From NCBI GenBank assembly GCA_029959085.1, contig JARWIR010000002.1, forward strand, positions 31,820,233 through 31,884,232: a stretch of 64,000 bases of DNA, written 5' to 3'. Source of the DNA: Nemophila menziesii (lineage: Eukaryota > Streptophyta > Magnoliopsida > Boraginales > Hydrophyllaceae). Positions 1-12,090 of this stretch are shown one piece after another. The notes beneath the pieces were generated by a model, which was not told the origin of the DNA, searched no databases, and saw nothing but the letters and a program-made list of their open reading frames with translations. The translations under genes were made by a program, and so were the position numbers. Position 1 is the stretch's first letter; each line of letters begins with the position of its first letter.

Positions 1-3000
1 CTTGTATCCATGAGTTATGAACTCCAAAAGATATTTTAAGTATGATAATCCCATGAATCCTTAGATATCTTTAGAAGATGTATAAGTAACTTAGTATGAC
101 CTTTAGATACCAGTGATCTAATACCAAGAAACAAGGTAAGGGCATTAATGGAAATTGTTTCCTTAATTTCTTGAACTTCTATTAATTACTCGAAAAGGGT
201 ATTGGATACTCGTAGTAGTCTAGGAATATGCAAAATGTTGCATACTCTAAAGATTAATAGACAAATAAGAATAAGAGAAGTTAAATTACAATTTCGGTAA
301 TGGAGCCATTGTTGCAGCCACAATTGTAATAACTAATTCTTTAAAGATGCATATGGAAAAACATATTGTAAGAAAACTGTATTATTGTTCGTAAACTTGT
401 TTTCGAACAAAATAGTCATTTGATCATAAGATGGTTATGATTTATTAATGTAATATAAAATGACCAATGGAGTTTTTTCATCTTGATGAATTACACCCCA
501 TTGGATACTTACAATATGGTGATTATAATTGCCTAAGTAACTACGTGATTATGTTATAGTTGTTTCTGGTCATAAATCGAAATAGATAATCGTACTAATC
601 AAACCTTATCTTTGGTGTTATAGACTAAGTCATAAATTATGAGAAAAAGTTTACTAGTTTCACAAGGAAGATTTCCTTGTAGAATATGATTTTGAATCAT
701 ATGAAACTTGTGAGACTTATCTCAATGAAATATGACTAAATCTCATTTTGATGAAAATGGAGACAATGTTAATGAGTTCTTATGTCCACTATATATTGAT
801 GTATGTGGTCAGTCTAAACTTTAGCCAAAGATAGATATTCTTACTTCATCTCCTTCACAAACTATATAACAGATATAGATGTGTTTACAAATGTAACATC
901 AATATAAATAATTTGAAATGTTCAAATTACTATTGAGTGAAGTTGAAAGAAAGTATATAAGAGTATGAAGGAAGTAAGATACCAACCTGTATAGGTGAAT
1001 ATCTTAGCAATGTATTAATAGATTATCTATGACAAAATTAGATTTTGTCTCAGTGATTCACTAGGTTTTAAATATTCCTATGGGATTATGTTTTAAAGTC
1101 AATTGCATATTTAATGAACTCTTAGGTCCCACTAAACAGTCGATAAAATCCGTATGTGGTATGGAGATGATATAAATCAAACCTTAAAATGTAGATTTTG
1201 AAATGTTTGATTTATACTAAACGACTTTTGATGGCTAAGCTTGAGTTGATATCTTTCAAATATAGATTTGTTGGATACCCAAATAAAATAACGAGGTAAT
1301 ATTTCCACACCATTCTGAACACAAAGGGTTTGTGGTAAGGAAGACAACCTTTATAGATTGGAATTCCATAGTGAAGGAATTCATAATGTGGAAATAGATC
1401 ATAATGAAATAAAGATTTCAGAGTTATTTATACAAGCTAAAGAGCATCCGATGCATGCCAGTCTTTCTTTCCTTGATGAGTTAATAGTTTCATTTAAGGT
1501 TCAAGTCTCACACTTTGAGGATATAGGGACGATTCATGAACCTTTCTTGGAAAAAGGAAGTTAACAAATCAATAGAAAGAAGAATTTATTGTACACAAGC
1601 TTCCTATAGGTTATATAGATATCATCATACACCAAAATCAATTGTAATAATGGTGATAGTTGATGAGGGGATCATATAGATGATAACCCCATTAAGTGAT
1701 GATCCTAAATCCCTATGAAGAGGCTATGACTAGTCTAGATAGTGACAAGTGGTTAAGAACCATAGAATTTGAATTAGTATCTATAAGAATCAACAAAGTA
1801 TAGTACTTTGGATGAATCTTCAATAGATGTAAGATCCATTTGTAGTAAATGGGTTCTAAGGAAATGATTGGATAGGACGTTAAGGTAGAGACCTATAACG
1901 ACCTTCTAATTGCTAAGCATTTAAATTAAAAGGAAAACATTTATTATGGAGAATTCCTTTTTGATAGAAATGCTTAATTTATTTCAGATTCTACTATTGG
2001 TAACTACATACTAATATTATGAGATATGGTAATATCATGTGAGAATAGTTTTCACTAAATGGGAGTCTATGACGTCCTTAAGACCAATCCTAAAGGTCTC
2101 ATATTGCCATTTACACATAATAAAATATGTAAGTTCTAATAATCCATTTAATAGATTCAGCAAATGTCACTAAGTTGGATTATTCTCTTTTATACAATCA
2201 AATAGTTTGATTTTATGATTTTAGAATAAGAGTCATAAGAGTACAAAGGACTAGTGGGAGTACGCTTATCTTCCTAGTGTTATATGTAGATGACATATTA
2301 TCACATAGGGATATGATATACCAACCAAGCAATTAACCAAGTTTTTGATTGTTAAATAGTTCTCCATGAAATATTTAGGATAGTAGCTTATATTCTTTGA
2401 ATTGGGATCTACAGAGATAGATCAAAGAAGCTACTTGACCTATATCAATCTTACTACATTTATACCTTTTTAGAAGTATCGCATGGAAATTCCAAGAGGA
2501 TCTATTCGACAATAGGCTTTGGAGTTACTCTTAATGTTAGGGTTTGTTCTAGGACCCTAAAAGTAAGAGAATGAATGTGTATAGTCCTATTTGTTAAACA
2601 ATAAGGATCTATCTAACACACCATGAAAAATGTATAAGACCTAAAGTACACTACACGCTAGGAGTAGCGAGTGGGTATGAAGGTAACCTTGATGAGGAAT
2701 GTTGGAAAGTAGTAAAGACTATCCTTAAGTACTTAAGAAGTATTAAGGACCAATTCCTCATATGTGGAGAATATAAGTTGAAGCTAATTGGGTATATAGA
2801 TGCTTGTTTTGCTTCAAACGTGGATGATAGCAAATCAAGATATGGTTGTGTCTATATAGAGGAGAAGTAAATTGGAATAGTTCCAATCAAGACACTATAG
2901 CAGATTTCGGTTACTAGAAGTTAAATACATAGCAGCATATGATGCAACTATGCCAGTGGTTTGGATAAAATAGTTCTTTATATATACATAGTGTGGTTTT

Positions 3001-3276
3001 CACTATGTTGATATTGTTTCTTTATACTATGACAATATTTGAGATATTGTATGATTAAAGAAACCTAGAATAAACTATAGATCCAAACAAATTCTGCATT
3101 AGTACTGCTTGATTCGAGATATAATTGAACATGAAGATGTTCACATTAAATAGGTAGAAGGAAGGAACACGATGTATATCTATTCATCTAAGTGTGTCTA
3201 TCAGAAGAGTCTGATAAGAACAAACTGTTTATGAATTATGGTACTTGAACAATTGGGTCTAGGCCAAGTGGGAGAT
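1..3276 (+). pseudogene. Decayed Copia (Angela-like) pol region: integrase, reverse transcriptase, RNase H scraps
   Basis: No long open frame survives, but short peptides in several frames fall in the order of a Copia polyprotein. An integrase-like stretch reading LYIDVCG lies near 795-812. An RT N-terminal stretch resembling EAM-(S/D)-SDKWL is near 1720-1755, with CKWVLRK near 1840-1870 and a VETY..L.AKH stretch near 1885-1925. A YVDDIL-type catalytic motif is near 2285-2300. The order, the + orientation, and the polypurine tract plus LTR immediately downstream (3261-3277) make this the 3' two thirds of one element whose 5' part lies before the window. Stops and frameshifts are dense, so the copy is old. 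Assignment to Copia is firm. The Angela label rests mainly on the LTR start. Confidence 0.75.
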
Positions 3277-4967
3277 TGTTGGAATTATGCCCTAGCCCCG
3301 ATCGTCTTGTAATGAATTGAACACAAGTGTTTACTGTACACGATAAAAGTTATCCCTACAGTTTTGATTAAAGAAATTGTTTCCTTGAATCTATGGCAAG
3401 CCTTTATGATTATGGTATTAATCTACATAATATAAAGGCAAATCCTTGATTAAGTTACGAACTAGATATCATAAGGTGTTATGATAATGAGAATCTAGCT
3501 TATAGGACTTAATCTAAACTTGTTCTTAATCGTAGGATCATCGAGTTAGGACCTCGATGATCCAGTTAGATTAATATGTAGCTAACAAGTATTTATTGGA
3601 TAAATATCGGTAGTTCTCGTTTACCGAGTTAGGTGCATAGATAATGCACATAGAGATGTGATTATCGAACCGACTAAAACTAGAGATTCCTAATGGTTAA
3701 TTACCTTGAACTGTCAAATAGGTTAATCTCTATAAGGATTTTTATACTTGTAATCCTTTGACCTGAGATCATCACTATAGTTGTGTATGTGCTTGTTATG
3801 TTTTGATACTGGACTACTAGTGTGTCATAATGCTAGTCGAAAGGATATTGGACATAGCTAAGTATATATGCTCCTAGGGATGAGTCAAGATGGAATCTAT
3901 CAACTCTAGGTAAAGAGTTTGAGCTCTACGATGTCATAAGATTATAACGATTGTATCGAATCCTTGGCCAAGGTGATAGAATGAATGAAGAAAGGAGTTT
4001 CTTAGGGCATTCGTCAATCGTTGATAATCGACGTGTAACGTAGTTGATTTTCTAATGGGATTTGACAGTTGTACCATATCCCAGGATGATCCGGAGCTGT
4101 AAAGATAGAGGGAGTACATGTATGATCCTTTACCGGGTTCTTTGTATAGAGTTACTTCACGTTATCCGGTCGTTGGGGAGTGTTGTTAGACGCCAACCTC
4201 GATTAGTAGTTAATTAAGTTAAATACTACCGGTTTAACGATAAACCCACGTAGTCGCACACTAACGAGTGTATTGATCTTGCTTCATGTCGTTAATTAAT
4301 TTTATTATTAGATAATAAATATTAATTAAATATATACTTGGAATATTGGTATATTAATTTGCTAGCACAATTTAATATTCTAATATAAGACCAAACTAAG
4401 ACAAAAAGGAAAAGGAAAAAAATTGACAAGTTTGTGGATCGAACCACGGACCTCTAGTAGTGTGAAATGTGTCACTGACCGCTAGGCTAGTCAATTGTTT
4501 TTGTATAATATAGAAGGTCCAAATCCACTTCACAAGTGGTAATGGACTAGATTATTAAGATAATCACTTTCATTATACTGACTTTTCCTATTCTTGTCTT
4601 TTCATTTTCTTATGGTGGGGGTTTTATAAGATAATGAAAGTCATTATACAAAAAAAAACTTCTCATCAGTTTTCTCTAAGAGAAAACTCCACAAGAAAGT
4701 AAAAGGTTTTTTTTTGGTTTCCAAGTCAGAATTTTGATTCTGAAAGCATGGATTAAAGCTCGGTGTGCAAAGCGTGGAGGCTTCAAGTTTTTGAAGCTAA
4801 GTTAGTCACTGGGCAATTCGATTCTCATACAACGGATTAAGGTATGTAATCGAATTCTTTGTTTCTGTTTAAATTCTTAAATTGCAACTAGATTGGCTTT
4901 AGGATTGCAATATATTTTCCGTTGCGTATATTTGATATATCTGGTATTGCGATTCCTTCATTAAACA
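3277..4967 (+). repeat. 3' LTR of the Angela-like Copia element
   Basis: The LTR starts TGTTGGAATTATGCCCTAG directly after a purine-rich tract (CAAGTGGGAGAT, 3265-3276), a start characteristic of Angela/BARE-type Copia LTRs. The length of about 1.7 kb also fits that lineage. The 3' boundary is less certain: candidate ends are CCTTCA at 4960 or AAACA at 4967. The preceding stretch, with TTTTCCGTTGCG near 4915, looks like the end of such LTRs. The second LTR is outside the window, so the boundary cannot be fixed by comparison. Confidence 0.7.
4421..4496 (-). promoter_or_regulatory. tRNA-like Pol III A-box/B-box pair inside the LTR
   Basis: Read on the minus strand, the segment begins AATTGAC and ends GTCAATT, a perfect 7-bp closing stem like a tRNA acceptor. 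Between them are TAGCCTAGCGG (4479-4489), a good A-box, and GGTTCGATCCA (4435-4445), ten of eleven bases of the B-box consensus. The T-arm does not fold canonically and about six extra bases separate it from the 3' stem. This is therefore a decayed or tRNA-derived module, not a usable tRNA gene. Confidence 0.5.
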
Positions 4968-5514
4968 ATTCACATTATAGCCTAAAAAATTGTCTAACGG
5001 CGTATTTTTGGTTATCCAATTCGCAACTAAGTTTTTATCTCTAGAAACAAAGAAAAATAAGGGATTATAATTTTCAGAAACGAAATAAATACTACAAATT
5101 ATGTTACTAATTAAAGGAGAGGTAATGTTATGGCTAGATGCAAGAGCTTCCATGATACTTTGCATTCGTTCTTTATCACGCATTTCGTGTTGTTTAGATC
5201 TCTTGGCCACAAGCATGCCTTTAAAATTCCTTATGCCTCAGCCTTCATAGAATTTTCGCACCAACGTCCTACGCATTATATTCGATAATTACTCCATTAT
5301 TGTTTTAAATAACACAAATAATAGGGGATTTGTTAATTTTATAAGAAGTATCGCAATTGACTTTGACCCACATAGGAGTTAGGGATTTCCATTTACTTAA
5401 AGTTTTATTTGTTTCACTTCTTACCTCCACCACATCAAGGTCTAATTGGTGTTTACTAATGTTAAAAAAGATAGTACTGTGAAATAGCATTTCATTTTGA
5501 GTTGATAAACTCAT
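4968..5514 (-). pseudogene. LINE RNase H-like (RVT_3) fragment
   Basis: Two minus-strand open stretches together resemble the C-terminal RNase H of plant non-LTR retrotransposons. The upstream one (5305-5514) contains WVKVNCDTSY, the first-strand motif carrying the first catalytic Asp of this fold. The downstream one (read into 4899) contains EALASS, then NPLFFFVSRDKNLVANWI, which matches the usual F-V-R-x-N-x-V-A-D-x-L pattern with the last Asp changed to Asn. The two stretches are separated by about 90 bp of broken frame. No RT domain is adjacent, so this is a scrap of a 3'-truncated or rearranged LINE abutting the LTR. Confidence 0.6.
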
Positions 5515-5827
5515 CAGACAAATATTGTAATCACTTGAGGATTTTACAAGGCCAATTTTACTTTTTTCTCTTAAATTAGTAAAATCATCTTTACAGTTTT
5601 ATGATCTTTTAGCTCATCCCATGAAGATCTACACAATACATTGGGTTATTCAAGAAAAAACAAATATAATTGTGGTTGAGTAGATTTTGTAATGTTTATG
5701 TATAAAATAGGTGTATTTATTACTTTCTGAAACTTAAAGATATATCTACTGTAAATTGATTATTTTGCGAAGCATAGCGACCATTGGTGTAATTAACACC
5801 ATTTACAAAGATGGACAAATACTCACT
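5515..5827. other. AT-rich spacer left of CACTA-1
   Basis: No coding signal is recognisable. A short stretch near 5774-5792 (GCGAAGCATAGCGACC) resembles the CACTA subterminal motif and may be the left part of an older element into which CACTA-1 jumped. The last three bases, ACT, are the target duplication of CACTA-1. Confidence 0.4.
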
Positions 5828-5840
5828 TACTACTAGAAAC
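5828..5840 (+). repeat. Left terminal inverted repeat of CACTA-1
   Basis: TACTACTAGAAAC pairs with the right end read in reverse (CACTACTGGATTC). The outermost base is T rather than C. The adjacent ACT at 5825-5827 matches ACT at 27329-27331. Confidence 0.8.
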
Positions 5841-5865
5841 ATCACGTTTACCAACAAAAATTTAG

Positions 5866-6127
5866 CGACGACCCGTACTTCGCCGCTAATTTTTCAAAAT
5901 TAGCGACGACAGGATCTTACCGGCGAAAAATATATTTTCGTTAAATAGCGACGGGGTAATTCGTCGTTGATTTGGTGTTATTCACCGCTAATTATTATTT
6001 TTTTAGTTTTGAATTTTTTTTAATCTTCGATGTGTCGTCGCTATATTTGCGACACAGTATGTCGTCGCTATTTTGTTGATTAGCGACGATACGAGTGGGT
6101 TACCGACGATTTACGGGTCGTCGCTAA
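5866..6127. repeat. Left subterminal repeats (GCGACGAC clusters) of CACTA-1
   Basis: AGCGACGA(C/T) and its reverse complement GTCGTCGCT, with close variants, recur about ten times in both orientations over 260 bp. In En/Spm the equivalent subterminal motifs bind the TNPA-type protein. The CG-rich motif stands out in an AT-rich background, as expected of methylation-sensitive sites. Binding here is inferred from family knowledge only. Confidence 0.75.
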
Positions 6128-6908
6128 TTAAAAATCCTATTTAATGGAGACCGCAGGTTTTTTAACTCACAAAACACCCAAAAACCCCAAAAAATTCCTC
6201 TGATTTTCTCCCTAAAACACAACTAATTTTTTTTTTAAAATTTCTAATTGCTTCTCCACTTCATCTTGCACCATTCCCGGTTTAATAATCAAGGTGGGGC
6301 ACCATCAATATCCAATTTCATCACACAATTTAAGGTAATTGCATGAAATTCACTTTTTAATTAACTTTTTTTTTATTTCTAATTGTATTTTATTCTTTCT
6401 ATATGGTTTGATTAGGTGAATTAATACATTTTCAAGGTGGGGAATTATCATCATTCTTCATCTTATCCATCCAATTCAAGGTATTTTCATTAAATTTCAT
6501 ACTTTTTAAATTTTTTATTTATTTGATTATATTAGCTAGTTGATATAACATATGATTAGGTTCATGAATTACATGTTTGTTGGTTGATTATGCATGTGTT
6601 GTGTAATTTATATTTTGTGCTCATATATTTTTACTTGTTTAATTAATTGTATGAGTTTTTGTATATATTTATTGTGTGTTTTTAATTTTATTTATTCAAT
6701 GGGTTGTAATATTTATTCATTCAATGGTTTGTAATTTTTATTCATTCAATGGTTTGTAATATTTATTCATTTATTGAGTTTGTAATTTATATTATGTTAT
6801 TTATTGTGTTGTAATTTTTATTCATTTTATTCATTGGGTTGTAATAATTATATATTTTATTTTTTATATGAATGTAGTCGCATAGTTTAATAAAATTGTT
6901 GCTAAGAG
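6128..6908 (+). other. Leader and probable 5' intron of the TNP2 gene, with internal repeats
   Basis: A probable leader intron runs from a GT donor near 6335 (AAG/GTAATT) to an AG acceptor near 6885 (GCATAG), just before the ATG at 6909. The segment starting AAGGTGGGG near 6291 is repeated imperfectly near 6437, including the downstream AAGGTA donor-like site. From about 6685 to 6850 a 25-26 bp unit of the type ATTTATTCATTCAATGG-TTTGTAAT recurs several times. No coding potential is evident. Confidence 0.5.
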
Positions 6909-7422
6909 ATGGCTTCGGGTATGGATAAGAGTGGATCGAAACGACGAAATATTACACGGGAGAATATGTTTTTGGGGTTTTTAAGTTTATCGAATTTGCT
7001 AAGAAAAGTAAAGGTTATACCGGTTTCTTGTCTTTCCCGTGTAAGAAGTGTAATAATTACTATCGATTAAGAACCGAAGTGGTTAGGGCCCACCTTCTAA
7101 AAGACGGGTTTAACCATACATATGAGGTTTGGACAAAACACGGTGGGGATGAGATACAAACACATACACCCCATGCAAGTCAAGATCCAATTATAGTAAA
7201 TGAAATTCAACATGTTTATGACGATGTTAGACAAAGTTACGATGTTGGTGGACATCTGGGAGATACCGAGATGAGAGATGCACATCTTCCAAGTCGAAGC
7301 AGTTTCGAAACATTGTTCGAAGAATTGGAGACAGAATTATATCTTGGTTGTACATCGATGAGTCCGTTGAATTTCATTGCCAAGCTTATGCACGTAAAAC
7401 TAAAGAACAAATGGACTAACAC
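6909..7422 (+). pseudogene. TNP2-type CACTA transposase, N-terminal part (transposase-associated domain)
   Basis: TNP2-type transposases cut the CACTA ends. ATG at 6909 begins MASGMDKSGSKRR. A frameshift near 6965-6985 moves the reading into the frame that carries GYTGFLSFPCKKCNNYYR and HLLKDGFNHTYEVWTKHGG, the transposase-associated domain typical of the start of these proteins. The conserved C-x2-C and the W-x-x-H-G end are present. The frame then runs through acidic linker sequence to KLKNKWTNT, where the Athila element interrupts it at 7422. The reading resumes in the same codon context at 15545 with NTSFTELLELL, so the gene was whole when Athila inserted. This half ends prematurely only because of the insertion and the frameshift. 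Confidence 0.8.
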
Positions 7423-8936
7423 TGGTGTCGCCTAAGTAGTGATAAAATAATGATATAAATCAAGTACAAATAAACACCCTAAGCTGAGCACGGTTCTGCA
7501 AGTATACGGATCGTATGCAAGTTTTAATGAATAAGTAGAATTCGTTCCTCAGGGACTACGAAGGTTAAGAAGAACTTATGCAAATATTCAAGTCCATATA
7601 TTAGATAGCTAGAATAATAATACGCAAGTAGAAAGAAGAGATAGACAGATGTTTATTTGGTTTTTAATAAGAGAATCAAACTAATAAATTAAAGACAGAA
7701 AATTAAATAAAAGAAAAGAAGATAGTATGAGAGTTTAGCTTGAGTAATTAGCAAGTAATCCCCACTAGTTTTGCCGTTCTAAACATGTAAGCGTGAATAG
7801 TGTAGTATTTCAATAGTCGGTTTCAATTGCGCTAGGTAGATAATTTTAGGGTTTACCTGTGTCAATAAGAACCTAATAATCTTTTCCTACAATTGATTTA
7901 ATAGCAATACACTAAACCATAATGACTATCTAGTTAGGCTGAATTTTCAGATCAAACTTTATTCTAGACGTTATGTGCTAATCCTATAGTTAAATATACC
8001 GTTGTCAATGATTACTCAACTACTATGATGATAATCCTATACGTTGTACACCGCAAAGAACACAAAATATAAATCCAACACATAAACAGAGAATAAAAAC
8101 AATAATTCAATTTAAAACATAGAATTCCCAAATTAGATAGATGTCAACCAAACCTAGAGTTCATACATATATGCTAAGACTCAAGCTAAATAGAATTTAG
8201 TTCATACTAAGAAAAGAAAATAAAAGAGTTACAGAATTAAAGGTTGAAGAAGACATGATTGATGCACAGCTCCTTCCAGACTTCTCTTCTTGTGTTTATA
8301 GCTTCTTCCTGACCTTAAGGTTTGGCCAAGGATGATTTTCTAATGATAAGAGGTTGTATTTATAGTGTATAGGAAGACCTAATTCGTTTTCTTGAAAGAT
8401 AAGGTAAGTGTTGGACTCCAAGCCCAACTCAAATTCGTAGCCCTAAAATATGGAATCAGCCCCGTTTTTGTTTTGGTCCTAACAGCTTCAATACTTATCT
8501 GTTTGACGCGTATGAGTAATCGAAATTCATCGTCTCGGGAAGATCTTTAACCTTGCTCTTGATCGTTTCTACAAATTCCTCACCGATTTTGAGATATAAT
8601 CTGATTTGTGGTCGTGGGTGGTGAAATTCAGATTTATGGCAACTTTTCCTTTTCCATATTTATATCTTTTACTTCCTTATCTCCAATTTCCATGTTTATC
8701 TTCTTTCCTTTAACTCTTGGAACCAACTTGGACTCTAATTAATTACTATATATATCTAAAGCTTCACACTAAATAAGTAACTAAACCCAATATGCTCTAA
8801 AAATAATAGATAATCAATTCAAAGCACAAAATAGGAAAGTGTACTAAATCATGTGAAAATCGACCTATAAACTAATAAATACAACTAAAATGATGTCTCC
8901 GAGTAGGATTAATTCATGACAAATAGGGAGACATCA
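7423..8936 (-). repeat. 3' LTR of Athila-1
   Basis: The + strand reads TGGTGTCGCC at 7423 and GGGAGACATCA at its right end. In element orientation the LTR begins TGATGTCTCC and ends GGCGACACCA. It matches 14048-15544 along its whole length with scattered differences. Confidence 0.9.
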
Positions 8937-8951
8937 AGACCCCCAACTCAA
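8937..8951 (-). other. Polypurine tract of Athila-1
   Basis: On the minus strand TTGAGTTGGGGGTCT immediately precedes the 3' LTR. The same tract precedes the 3' LTR of Athila-2 (60040-60055). It primes plus-strand DNA synthesis in this class. Confidence 0.8.
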
Positions 8952-10465
8952 AGTTGTATCGTCCCGATACAATAAAAATAAAGAATAGTAGGGAAGTCAA
9001 ATAAACAAGAGGAAGAAGTAGGAGGAGAACAAGAATAGAACATAATGAATGATCCTAGAGCATAATATCTAAAAAGTCTCATGTAGCAATGCTCAAGAAA
9101 TAACGCACACATATGCTTAATATACACATAATCAACAATCCATGAATTCAAGTTCCAGATTAATTTCACAATGCCAGAAGGAGAGGTTGATAACTTAGTT
9201 TGTGCTAATGGCTATAGGTTGTTCATAGGTTCTAATATAGCATCCAATGGTCCACTTACCTACTACCTAATAGCCCAATTGATTTTCCGCCAAGCAGTTA
9301 GAAATCCTAAGGTCTTTGGTTATAACTTGGCTTAGGGACGGTGTGGTATATCTAGATAAATGAAAAGTGAGTTTTTGGCTCCCTCCTCACTAGCCATCAA
9401 CGAATCGCCCTAGAGCTTGAGTTTTCACTCGAAGATGTTCTCACTCAACCCAATTTTTGATGCTTTTGATGTGCATCCCCAATAATCCCAAATAAAACCT
9501 TTCATGATGATATACAAATTCCAATTTGCCGGTCCGAATATATATTCTTTTCATATCAATTTTTTCTTTTGTATAGCTATGACTCTCTTTTTGATGTTCG
9601 AGATATCATGCTATTTTTCATAAATTATGCCTTTTCATAACTTTAGCTCGTAGCTTCTTTTTCATTCACTATTACCCCGGAAAAGGGTTACAATATTAAC
9701 TTTTTCATCATCAATAAAGTCACAATTACAATTTCCAATATTCCCTAATGATGAAACCCACCACCCCAAACTCAAGCTCTAAAACGACTTGTCTCAGGTT
9801 TTGCGATTCGAGTGCGGGTCATTTAGATAAGTCCTATAAACTAAGGGTATGGATTATAATGTGGTTAAATAAAAGGCTTTGGAAAGGCTCAGGGGGGCTA
9901 AGACGGATAAATAATAACAGTAATCAAATAAAAGGGTGAGAAGGCTAAAAAGGCTTCAAGTGGCTTCAATATGAAATAACTGCCTTATTCATTTTTCTAA
10001 CTACCGGATTTTGTTACTTTTTCTCTACTAGTTCATAGACAAGTGGGTTTTCAACTAATTTCAAACCTCACGTTCTACATACCAAATAACTCTCCCTAAG
10101 TTTCAATGTAACTTCTTAGCATTACTCATTAACTTTTCTATCTTCTATTTCCTGTTTTCATATATGCATACTAAACATATTTGTAACATCTTTCAAAAAC
10201 ATACTACTTACTATCATTGACCTAATTAAAATCATGCTCACATAGGTACATTCAACATATTCTATGCCTTAATTCGACCTAAAAAATTTAAATTTTATGC
10301 AAAAACGAAAAGAAGATGAGGACAACGAATCCCCATCCCCAACTCAAAGTGAGCCGTGTCCCCACGACTCGAAAAAGACTCAATAAAGAAATAAAATTTA
10401 AAATTAGCAGAATATTGCACATAAAGAAATGGTAGGGAAGAAAGAAAACATACTCTTCTAGGCTA
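8952..10465 (-). other. 3' untranslated region of Athila-1
   Basis: No coding frame is supported. Stretches near 9750-9830, containing reverse complements of GAGCTTGAGTTTGGGGTGG and of a GTTTCATCATTAGGG-like run, match the Athila-2 region near 59200-59290. The long stretch between the env-position ORF and the 3' LTR is thus a shared family feature. The remainder is AT-rich with no recognisable motif. Confidence 0.6.
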
Positions 10466-11176
10466 TTACTTCGCCTTATCGACGTCCAAGATAGGATTTT
10501 GCTGGATCTTCTTTAATTGCTCACGGAGTGTTATGATGTACTCCTTTTCTTCTTTTGAAAGTTGCGTAATTACTCTCAAAACTTTAATGATCCAAGCATT
10601 GTCAATATTGTTACTCATCTTAAACTCACGTGTTTCTCCTTCACCCAACTTCTCATTCGATTTCCGGACAAGACACGTGGTCATAGTAGGATATTGCATT
10701 AAATAACGACATGGGAGAGACCGAAAATCGTATCACCTCCTCATAGATCAACTGTGCCACATCTTCTTCTTCTCCTCTCAAAATACAATTCAACAAAAAG
10801 AACGTCTTTAGAACGTCTTACCATTAACGTAGACCAACCCAATCTTTCCAAATCTCCACGAATCTTCTTGTATTCTCTTTTACCAACTTCTTCTTCAAAT
10901 ACTTTCTTATAAGAAAAAGGTAGTTCCTTTAATTGTTTCTTCGACGAAGCTATCATGGCAATTGAAGCTTTCTCTTTTTCTTCGGGTGTAGGTAGGGTCT
11001 TCGATTTGTAGAGGTTGTGTTATTTTCTTTACTAAAGCTTGAATCTTTTTGCCCATTGAATCAAACACAGCTATCCGACCTCTCTTCTCTTGACCTGTTT
11101 CACCCTTTATGTTGGAACTAGAACGTTTTCTACTTGATTTCTTCTCAATAAAATCCAATACCTTGCTTTTCTTCAT
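10466..11176 (-). pseudogene. Decayed ORF in the env-like position of Athila-1
   Basis: Three short minus-strand open stretches (10907-11176, 10741-10956, 10466-10699) lie where Athila-2 carries its extra ORF at 57281-58510. They are lysine- and arginine-rich at the N-terminal side (SSRKRSSSN), as is the Athila-2 ORF. One contains LGW near the position of a similar LGW in Athila-2. The last is a charged, probably helical tail (SKEEKEYIITLREQLKKIQ), like the coiled tail of the Athila-2 protein. Homology by eye is weak, and position and composition carry the call. No signal peptide or transmembrane segment is visible. Confidence 0.4.
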
Positions 11177-11639
11177 CTCCCTTACAGTAGATAATGTTTA
11201 TGTTCTCTTAATCATCTCAATTGACCCCCAACTCAAAGCTTTAACCACTCTTGAAATTTGAAACTCTTGATTATTGGTTGTACAAGCTTTATTTGGGTTA
11301 GGAAAGGTGTTTTGATGATGATTCTCTATATGGGTAAGATGGATTCTTCATGGATTGGTATGGATTTAAGAAATTGCAGGATGAATTTCTGAAATTTAAG
11401 CTTTTGATTCTTCCATTCGATATGTTTTGGTATGATATGGGTGGTTTAATCTTCTTTGTAATGATGTGGAGAGAAGATTTGATGTGTTTTTATGGTGATT
11501 GGGTAGTGTTTTGATGTTTAGGGAAGGATTGATGAAGCTTTAACGGAGTTGGGAGAGGTTTGGGGAAGAAGGAGAATCTTAAGGATTGAAATATTCGTAA
11601 TAAATCATCCTCCTCTTCCTTATAAACTGAAAAACGCGA

Positions 11640-11900
11640 AAATTTCCTCTCTCCAGCAGTGTCGGGCGACATACCGGCCGTAGGGCTCGGTATACCGGAG
11701 CTGTGGTTATTCCAGGTCGAGTTACGGCAAAATACCCGAGTTATAAACACGTGGGCACGGGTTTTTGTGCTGGGCGGTATACCGGAGCTGTCATCTCTCA
11801 AAATCTGACCTCTCGGCATTAAACGCGTAGCGATACCCGTGGGCACGGGTTTTTGACCTGCGGTATACCGGCCCCTAGGGCCCGGTATACCGGTGCTGTG
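11640..11900. repeat. GC-rich palindrome cluster of Athila-1 (CGGTATACCG)
   Basis: CGGTATACCG occurs at 11688-11697, 11775-11784 and 11861-11870, and the full 12-bp palindrome CCGGTATACCGG at 11882-11893. A half-site ATACCGGCCG lies near 11671. A GTGGGCACGGGTTTTTG block is also repeated at about 11750 and 11838. The cluster lies between the end of gag and the env-position ORF. Confidence 0.7.
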
Positions 11901-12090
11901 ACCTGTCTTTTCCCAAAAATTGCGTTTTTCCTCCCAAATTCGATTTCTCTAATACCTAAACATCAAAAACACTAATACCTTTCTCATATATGCAATATCA
12001 ACTAAAATAACTAAACTAAACATGAATTAAAAACCTAAAACATAAAAACATAAAAGAAACTACGGGTTGTCTCCCGTATAGCACTTTTGT

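Noticed and set aside
1358..1564. 68-codon open frame in the Angela remains
   Set aside because: It lies within decayed pol sequence, is short, and shows no domain of its own.
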